A stretch of 40,700 nt of DNA from DASRHK01 sp035650495 (GTDB lineage Bacteria > Pseudomonadota > Gammaproteobacteria > Nevskiales > Nevskiaceae), in NCBI GenBank assembly GCA_035650495.1, contig DASRHK010000037.1, positions 1 to 40,700 on the forward strand, read 5' to 3'. A program made the position numbers and the translations under genes. How positions within the stretch are numbered: the stretch's first letter is position 1; each line of letters starts with the position of its first letter. Shown in pieces: positions 33,672 through 39,095 of the stretch. Below the pieces are notes generated by a model. It worked only from the letters and a program-made list of their open reading frames with translations, did not search any database and was not told where the DNA came from.

Positions 33672-34252
33672 TTCTCGCGGAGCTCCGACGGCAGCGCGTC
33701 CGCCGGGATCGGCCCCTGGAAGCTCGCCAGCGACGGGAAGAACCAGACGCTGACCGGCGGCGCGACGAACACGGTCCAGTCCGCTGCGAGCTTCGCACGG
33801 GCGACGCGCCATTCCGGCGGCGGCACGAACGTCTTGCCGGGCACGCTCTCGGTCTGCTGGACGTAAAGCCCGCCATCCGGCAACCGAGCGATGGTGACCT
33901 CGTTGCCCTTCGCGAAGGTCATCACGTGGTGCTTCTGCACCTTCACCAGCATCGGGCCCCTGCCCGAGAACGCCAGGGCGCGCGCCACCCGCACGAAGTT
34001 GCGACCGTCGACGACACAGCGCTCGAGCGGGCCGTCGGCATCGGCACCGGGCGAGCGCAGGAAGTGCGCCGCATCGAAGGCGGCCGTCGCGCAGCCGCTT
34101 TTCACCAGCGGTGGCACTACCCGCAGCGACTTGAACTCCTCGAAGCTGATCGGCTCCTGCGACAGCCACACATCGCCGGTCTGCGGATTCATCACTTCCA
34201 TGTGCGGCCGGCGCGGCTCGAGGGTGACGTTCTGCGGAGCGATCTCGATCAT
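33662..34252 (-). CDS. Unknown protein in the TetR/DUF1302 cluster
   Basis: A 196-aa cytoplasmic-looking protein without signal peptide or membrane segment; I do not recognise the family. Notable stretches are 'MNPQTGDVWLSQEPISFEEFKSLRVVPPLVKSGCATAAFDAAHFLR', 'GRNFVRVARALAFSGRGPMLVKVQKHHVMTFAKGNEVTIARLPDGGLYVQQTES' and 'PPPEWRVARAKLAADWTVFVAPPVSVWFFPSLASFQGPIP'. The pattern is mainly beta with regular turns, perhaps a small barrel or cupin-like fold. It contains the single Cys pair-free segment CATAAF. It lies between two candidate operators: one 20 bp upstream of its ATG and one over its TAG stop. It is divergent from the double DsbA gene. There is no Shine-Dalgarno at ATG 34252, and a TTTACA-17-TAACGT promoter would start transcription at the ATG itself. 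Confidence 0.8.
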   Translation of the reverse strand: MIEIAPQNVTLEPRRPHMEVMNPQTGDVWLSQEPISFEEFKSLRVVPPLVKSGCATAAFDAAHFLRSPGADADGPLERCVVDGRNFVRVARALAFSGRGPMLVKVQKHHVMTFAKGNEVTIARLPDGGLYVQQTESVPGKTFVPPPEWRVARAKLAADWTVFVAPPVSVWFFPSLASFQGPIPADALPSELREKLT

Positions 34253-34272
34253 CGCCGCACGTTACCGAGATT

Positions 34273-34288
34273 TTGACATCATGTAAAC
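34273..34288. promoter_or_regulatory. Candidate TetR operator, copy 2 (divergent promoter region)
   Basis: TTGACATCATGTAAAC has dyad symmetry around the central C (GACAT-C-ATGTa). It sits in the 43-bp gap between the divergent unknown gene and double DsbA gene, 8 bp before ATG 34296 and 20 bp from ATG 34252. It overlaps possible weak promoter elements in both directions (TTTACA-17-TAACGT on the minus strand), so one bound repressor could control both genes. Confidence 0.65.
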
Positions 34289-34295
34289 TAGCGGC

Positions 34296-35645
34296 ATGCC
34301 GATCGCCAACGCCATCCGCAGTATCTTCATGCGCCGCATCGCGGATCCGCGGCTGCGCGAGCAGCGGCGCGTTGCCGCCGAGGCGAAGCGGCGCAAGGAC
34401 GCCCGCCCCCACGAAGTCCTCTACTTCCATCAGCCCGACGATCCTTACAGCCATCTCGCCGCGCAAGCGCTGCGGCCATTCCTCGACCGCTACGACGTGC
34501 GGCTGCGTGCGCACGTCGTCGACAAGCCGACGCCGATCGCGATCCATGAGCAAGCCTTGTGGGACGCATGGGCGCGTCGCGAATGCGCGGCGATGGCGCC
34601 GTTCTATGGCTTGCGCTACGCCGATCGCGGCGCACCCAACGTCGCGTTGACGGATCTTGCGCGACGGATCCTGTTGCGCGCGGAAGAAACCGGCGCGCGC
34701 GTCGCGCCCTACACTTTCCCTGAGATCGCCGTCGCAGTGGGCGAGGCGCTCAACGCCGGCGACGCCGCGAGAATGAAGTCGCTGTCCGGCAAGCATGGCG
34801 CCGCCGACACGACCGCCGCCCGCAATCGCCTCGATGCGAACTTCGCATTGCGTCACCGCCTGGGCCATTACCTCGGCGCGATGCTCTTCTACGAGGGCGA
34901 GTGGTACTGGGGCATCGATCGGCTCCATCATCTGGAAGCGCGGCTCGATACGCTCGGCGCTCGGCGTGCAGGTGCTCCGGCAGGGCCGACACTTGAAAAG
35001 CGTCGCCCTGAAGGGCGACCCTCAATGCGTCGGCCTGAAGGCCGACCCACGATCAAGCTCGAATTCTTCCCTTCCCTGCGCAGCCCGTACACGCATCTGT
35101 CGTACACGCGCGTCGCCGATCTCGCGCAGCGCTACCCGATCGATCTCGTCGTGCGTCCGGTGCTGCCGATGATGATGCGCGGGGTGAAAGCCGATCGGCG
35201 CAAGGGCGTCTACATCCTGCAGGACACGATGCGCGAGGCGGAGCGGCTCGGCATCCCGTTCGGGAACATCTGGGATCCGTTCGGCGATCCGGTGCGCCGC
35301 GCGTACTCACTGTTCCCGTGGGCACGCGATCGGGGCAAAGGCTTCGAGTATCTGCATCAGTACAGCCTCGCGGTGTGGAGCGAGCGCGTGAACGCGTGGT
35401 CGCTCGACGGCTTGAAGCAGATCGTCGAGCGCGCGGGCTTGTCGTGGGACGAGGCGAAGCCGCTCGTCGACAATCGCGATTGGGAAGACGAATTCGAGCA
35501 CAACGTGTCCGACATGCTCGCGGCCGGATCGTGGGGCGTGCCGACGCTGCGGCTGCCGCCGTCGGACCGCCATCCCGAATTCACCGTGTGGGGCCAGGAT
35601 CGCATCTGGCTCGTCGAGGAAGAGATCATGCGGAGGTCTGGTTGA
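34296..35645 (+). CDS. Double DsbA-family / 2-hydroxychromene-2-carboxylate isomerase-like protein
   Basis: A 449-aa cytoplasmic protein made of two DsbA-like (GST-kappa/HCCA isomerase) domains in tandem. The C-terminal one (about 254-449) has 'FFPSLRSPYTHLS' with S263 where HCCA isomerase has its glutathione-activating Ser, the cis-Pro loop 'GSWGVPTLRL' and the terminal 'VWGQDRIWLVEEEI'. The N-terminal one (about 40-230) has 'FHQPDDPYSHLAAQ', where Asp49 replaces the Ser, and 'YEGEWYWGIDRLHHLEARL', so it is probably a degenerate copy. Neither has a CXXC motif. HCCA isomerases act in naphthalene and related aromatic degradation, but the true reaction here is unknown. The linker 235-251 (two copies of RRPEGRP) is encoded by two REP-like palindromes. 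It is followed 5 bp later by the TetR gene. Confidence 0.85.
   Translation: MPIANAIRSIFMRRIADPRLREQRRVAAEAKRRKDARPHEVLYFHQPDDPYSHLAAQALRPFLDRYDVRLRAHVVDKPTPIAIHEQALWDAWARRECAAMAPFYGLRYADRGAPNVALTDLARRILLRAEETGARVAPYTFPEIAVAVGEALNAGDAARMKSLSGKHGAADTTAARNRLDANFALRHRLGHYLGAMLFYEGEWYWGIDRLHHLEARLDTLGARRAGAPAGPTLEKRRPEGRPSMRRPEGRPTIKLEFFPSLRSPYTHLSYTRVADLAQRYPIDLVVRPVLPMMMRGVKADRRKGVYILQDTMREAERLGIPFGNIWDPFGDPVRRAYSLFPWARDRGKGFEYLHQYSLAVWSERVNAWSLDGLKQIVERAGLSWDEAKPLVDNRDWEDEFEHNVSDMLAAGSWGVPTLRLPPSDRHPEFTVWGQDRIWLVEEEIMRRSG
35002..35046. repeat. Tandem REP-like palindromes forming a protein linker
   Basis: Two 18-bp palindromes, GTCGCCCTGAAGGGCGAC (35002-35019) and GTCGGCCTGAAGGCCGAC (35029-35046), lie 27 bp apart start to start. 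The stem differences are compensated on both sides, which indicates that pairing is conserved. Because 27 is a multiple of three, both are read in the same frame as RRPEGRP, giving RRPEGRP-SM-RRPEGRP. The flanks GC-before and CC[CA]-after are shared with the copy at 4086-4103. Confidence 0.8.
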
Positions 35646-35657
35646 CATCATGTCCAA
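35642..35657. promoter_or_regulatory. Candidate TetR operator, copy 3 (over the tetR start codon)
   Basis: TTGACATCATGTCCAA contains the perfect dyad GACAT-C-ATGTC. It spans the TGA stop of the double DsbA gene and the ATG of the TetR gene. Binding here could impede elongation or translation and give autoregulation. It shares 13 consecutive bases with copy 2 (TTGACATCATGT). Confidence 0.55.
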
Positions 35658-36276
35658 AACCGTGACGAAGAAACGCGGCTATCTCGCCAAGGACGATCGC
35701 CACAAGGCGCTGGTCGAGATGGCTGCCGCCGTGGTCGAGAAGCAGGGCTGGCAGGCGCTGTCGATGATCTCGGTCGCCGAGCACGCGAAGGTGAGCCGGC
35801 AGCTCGTCTACGAGCACTTCGACTCGGTCGATCAACTGATGACCGAGACCATGACGGAGATCTTCCGCCATGTGTACGAGTCGACGCGCGAATCGATCCA
35901 GCGCGGCACCGGCAACATCGTCGACCTGCTCGAGCAGAGCGAGCGCATGACCTTCGACATGCCGCCCGGCCGCGTGCGCGCGCTGTGGCAGATGATCACC
36001 GGCACCTACTCCGACAATGCCGAGACCGTGCGCATGAGCCGTCGGCTGCGGCACTTGCTCACCAACATGTGGGCGCCGGTCGCGAACGACGCGTTCGGCC
36101 TCGACGCGCGCGAAGGCCGCGTGCTGATCTGGATGCTGCACATGGCGTTCTGGGGCGCGCACCAGCTGGTCGACGAGAACGAAGTCGATCGCGCGACGGC
36201 GACGCGCATCTTCGCGTGGCTGGTCACGCAGTTGCAGGCCGGCGCACTGATGAAGCCGGTGAAGAAAGCCCGCTAG
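35650..36276 (+). CDS. TetR family transcriptional regulator
   Basis: A 208-aa repressor-type protein. The DNA-binding domain is at about 15-62: 'RHKALVEMAAAVVEKQGWQALSMISVAEHAKVSRQLVYEHFDSVDQLM', a standard TetR helix-turn-helix ending in the 'YEHF' variant of the usual 'Y.HF'. The C-terminal helical ligand domain ('MTFDMPPGRVRALWQMITGTYSDNAETVRMSRRLRHLL...VLIWMLHMAFWGAHQLVDENEVDRATATRIFAWLVTQL') is hydrophobic, fitting an apolar or acyl ligand. GGAGG lies 13 nt before ATG 35650, inside the end of the previous gene, so the two are likely co-transcribed. Three similar palindromes around this gene and its neighbours are its probable operators. Its TAG interlocks with the opposing gene's TAG in CTAG. 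Confidence 0.93.
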   Translation: MSKTVTKKRGYLAKDDRHKALVEMAAAVVEKQGWQALSMISVAEHAKVSRQLVYEHFDSVDQLMTETMTEIFRHVYESTRESIQRGTGNIVDLLEQSERMTFDMPPGRVRALWQMITGTYSDNAETVRMSRRLRHLLTNMWAPVANDAFGLDAREGRVLIWMLHMAFWGAHQLVDENEVDRATATRIFAWLVTQLQAGALMKPVKKAR

Positions 36277-37061
36277 GCGCCGGCTGCCGCCATCGCTGCG
36301 ACGATGCGCTTGGCTGCTTCCGGCGTGGCGAAGTCGCCATGTCCACCGGCAAAGACGTGCAGCCGCCCTGACGGCAACTGCTTCGCCCACACGCTGGCGT
36401 AGCGATATCCGCCATCGCGATCGCCGCTGAAGATGTCGACGGGCTGCGCGATCGCGGTGTGATCGAAGTCCCAGCGGTGCGAGGCGAGCGCGAGCTCCTG
36501 CGCGAGGTACGGCGAATCGGGCTGGCGCAGCGCCTCGCGGATCGATGCGCGCAATGGACCCTCGGCCTTGCGCATGTTGCGGATCGCCCATCGCAAGCCG
36601 ATGCGCGGCGCGTAGCGCATCAGCGCGTAGCTTCCCTGGATGACGAGCGGCGTCACGCGACGCGCAGCGGGATCGTGCAGCGGCGTCGACGAGTTGATCG
36701 GGATCGCAGCGGTGACGCGATCGCGCAAGCGCAACGCGGCCGCCATCGTGTAAGCGCCGCCGTTGGACATGCCGGCCACGACGAATCGCGCGATGCCGAG
36801 CTTGTCCGCGAGCTCGCAGAGATCGTCGGCGTTGCTCGTGTAGCTGCGATGAGCCTTGGGCGACGATTGTCCACACCCAGGACGATCGACCGCGATGATC
36901 CGCACGCCGGCGGCTCGCGCCTCGGCGTCGTACACCGCGCCTTCGAGCCGCGACGAGCCCGCGCCGTGCGAGTACAGCACCGGCCTGCCATCGCGCGCGC
37001 CATAGTGCGCGAAGCAAAGCGTTCGCCCGTCGGCGAGCTCGATCGTCTGGGCGTCCGTCAT
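36273..37061 (-). CDS. Alpha/beta hydrolase
   Basis: A 262-aa hydrolase without signal peptide. The fold motifs are 'VLYSHGAGSSRLEG' (oxyanion loop), 'IIAVDRPGCGQSSP', nucleophile elbow 'VVAGMSNGGAYTM' (S99), acid D214 ('IFSGDRDGGY') and base H241 ('FAGGHGDFATPEAAKRI'). The triad is complete, so it is a serine hydrolase such as an esterase or peptidase; the substrate cannot be told. Its ATG is 3 bp after the stop of the prolyl oligopeptidase gene, so the two are probably co-expressed and might act in sequence on peptides or peptide esters. No ribosome-binding site is obvious in the 3-bp gap, which fits coupling. The 3' end converges on the TetR gene with a 4-bp overlap (CTAG). Confidence 0.88.
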   Translation of the reverse strand: MTDAQTIELADGRTLCFAHYGARDGRPVLYSHGAGSSRLEGAVYDAEARAAGVRIIAVDRPGCGQSSPKAHRSYTSNADDLCELADKLGIARFVVAGMSNGGAYTMAAALRLRDRVTAAIPINSSTPLHDPAARRVTPLVIQGSYALMRYAPRIGLRWAIRNMRKAEGPLRASIREALRQPDSPYLAQELALASHRWDFDHTAIAQPVDIFSGDRDGGYRYASVWAKQLPSGRLHVFAGGHGDFATPEAAKRIVAAMAAAGA

Positions 37062-37064
37062 CGG

Positions 37065-39086
37065 CTAGAGCTTCAGTCCGAGCTGATCGGCAAAGAACGT
37101 GAGGAAGTCGGCACCCGCGGCGCGCTGCGCGTCGATGCCGACAGAACCGTGGCCGGCACCTTCGCGTACCCGCATGAGGATCGGATTCGGCCCCGCGTTC
37201 GCGGGCGCCAGGCGCGCGGCCATCTTGCGCACGTGCCACGGCGGACAGCGCGGATCGTTCCTGCCGCTGTCGAGCAGCATCGCGGGATACGCGATGCCGT
37301 CCTTCACGTTCTGGTACGGGCTCCATCTGGCGATGACTTGCGACATCTCCGCGTCCTGCGGATCGCCGTAGTCCAGCGTCGCCTGCATCGTGATCGGATC
37401 GCGCACACGCGCGAGGACGTCGGTGATCGGCACGTTGGGATGCGTCGCGCGGAACAGGTCCGGTCGCTGCACGGCGACGGCGGCGGCCATGACCCCGCCG
37501 TTGGAGCCGCCGTGCACGCCGAGCTGCGACGACGTCGTGATGCCGCGCGCGACGAGATCCTCGGCGACGGCGTAGACGTCGTTGAAGCTGTTCTGCTTCA
37601 ACTTCAATTTGCCCTGATGCCACATCTGCGGACCGAGCTCGCCGCCGCCGCGAAGATGGGCGTAGACGAGCACGCCGCCCGCCTGGATCCACGCTGCGAA
37701 TTGCGTTCCTGGCCATCCCGGCAGCAGCGCGACGTTGAAGCCGCCATAGCCGTAGATGATCGTCGGCCGCGGCTTGGACAGATCGGCGTCGGGCCGCGCG
37801 ATGACGTTGTACGGAACGCGCGCGCCATCCGCGCTCTTCGCGTCGAAGTCGTGGATCTGCGCGTCGAACTTCACCGCCGGCGTGGTCAACGCCTCGCACG
37901 TGAGCGTGCGCACGCTCGCCCGATAGAGCGCCGGCGACTGCGTGGGCGCGGAGAACGCGAACAGCACATCGCCGTCGGCGCCCTTCCACATCATGTCGAG
38001 CATGTTCGGCATGCCGTAGTGACCGGCGCTCATCGCGCCTTTCGGCAGCGCGATCTCGCCGCGCAGTCGGCCATCGGCCTCAAACACGCGCAAGCGTGAA
38101 TAGCAGTTGACGAGATCGACCAGCACGATCGCTCCGTCGACGATCAGCATCGTGCCCATCACGTTGTCGGAGCCGGCCACGAGCTCCCGCCACGTGCTGC
38201 GATCCTTCGGCGTCGTCAGCGGGATCGACACGACGCGTCCGCGCGGCGCGCCTTCGTCCGTCACCGCGATGAAGCGATCGCCGAGGATGTCGCCGCGGAA
38301 CATGCAAGGCTCACCCTTGAGGAAGGGCTGCCAGATTCCGTCACCCTTCTCCTCGCGGATGTAGTCCACGCGCGGGTTGAGATGATCGGCGATGAGGAGC
38401 GTGTGCCGCTTGTCCGACGCCGTCTTCGCCCAGGAGAGCGGATGTGTCGGCTCGTACTCCTCTGGCTTTGCGACGGGTTCGGCGCCGAGCAGCTGCCGAT
38501 AGCTGCGCACGCCGAGCATCGACACGGCGGGATCCATCGCGGTGTAGTAGAAGCCGCTGCTGTCCGCAAGCCACGTGGGGAACATCGGACGGATCTGACG
38601 GATCCCGTCGAGCAGCGTCTTGCCGCTATCGACGTCGACGACACGCGTGTTCTCGCCTTCTCGCCCGCCGCGGCTCCAGATGAAGACGAGCTTCCTGCCA
38701 TCGGGCGAAGGCGCGAAGTTGTCGAACTGCATCGGCTCGCCGGTCGACATCCGATTGAGATCGACGACGCGCCGCCACGGTCCGTCGATCGATTCGCCGA
38801 CCTCGATCGCCTGCAGGTCCTGATCGGCCGGCGTGTGCTTGCGGAACCAGCGTCCGCCGGCGAATGCCGGGAAGTCGGCGTCGACGCGAGGCATCGCGGC
38901 GATCAGCGCTTTCGCGCGCGCGTTGCAAGGCCGGCTCGCGAGCCAGTCCTGCGTTCGCTGATCCTGCTGCGTCTGATACGCGAGCGCTTCGGCGGATTCC
39001 TCCTCGAGCCACGCGTACGGATCGGTGTAGGTGACGCGACCGAACGTGACGGACTTTGGAGCGGGCTTCGCTGACGGATCGTTCAT
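37065..39086 (-). CDS. Prolyl oligopeptidase family serine peptidase (S9A)
   Basis: A 673-aa peptidase that cleaves short peptides after proline. Read from ATG 39086 there is no signal peptide, so it is cytoplasmic. The N-terminus has 'VTYTDPYAWLEEESAEALAYQTQQDQRTQDWL', the region from about 60 to 390 is the propeller, and the rest is the catalytic domain. The triad is S528 ('GVHGGSNGGVMAAA'), D611 ('LLDSGRNDPRCPPWH') and H646 ('GAGHGSVG'); the spacing matches porcine prolyl oligopeptidase (554/641/680). 'PTIIYGYGGFNVALLPGW' and 'YAHLRGGGELGPQMWHQGKL' are further S9A marks. It follows the TonB-dependent receptor by 9 bp, so receptor, peptidase and hydrolase look like one operon for peptide uptake and use. 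Confidence 0.95.
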   Translation of the reverse strand: MNDPSAKPAPKSVTFGRVTYTDPYAWLEEESAEALAYQTQQDQRTQDWLASRPCNARAKALIAAMPRVDADFPAFAGGRWFRKHTPADQDLQAIEVGESIDGPWRRVVDLNRMSTGEPMQFDNFAPSPDGRKLVFIWSRGGREGENTRVVDVDSGKTLLDGIRQIRPMFPTWLADSSGFYYTAMDPAVSMLGVRSYRQLLGAEPVAKPEEYEPTHPLSWAKTASDKRHTLLIADHLNPRVDYIREEKGDGIWQPFLKGEPCMFRGDILGDRFIAVTDEGAPRGRVVSIPLTTPKDRSTWRELVAGSDNVMGTMLIVDGAIVLVDLVNCYSRLRVFEADGRLRGEIALPKGAMSAGHYGMPNMLDMMWKGADGDVLFAFSAPTQSPALYRASVRTLTCEALTTPAVKFDAQIHDFDAKSADGARVPYNVIARPDADLSKPRPTIIYGYGGFNVALLPGWPGTQFAAWIQAGGVLVYAHLRGGGELGPQMWHQGKLKLKQNSFNDVYAVAEDLVARGITTSSQLGVHGGSNGGVMAAAVAVQRPDLFRATHPNVPITDVLARVRDPITMQATLDYGDPQDAEMSQVIARWSPYQNVKDGIAYPAMLLDSGRNDPRCPPWHVRKMAARLAPANAGPNPILMRVREGAGHGSVGIDAQRAAGADFLTFFADQLGLKL

Positions 39087-39095
39087 GGGTCTCGC

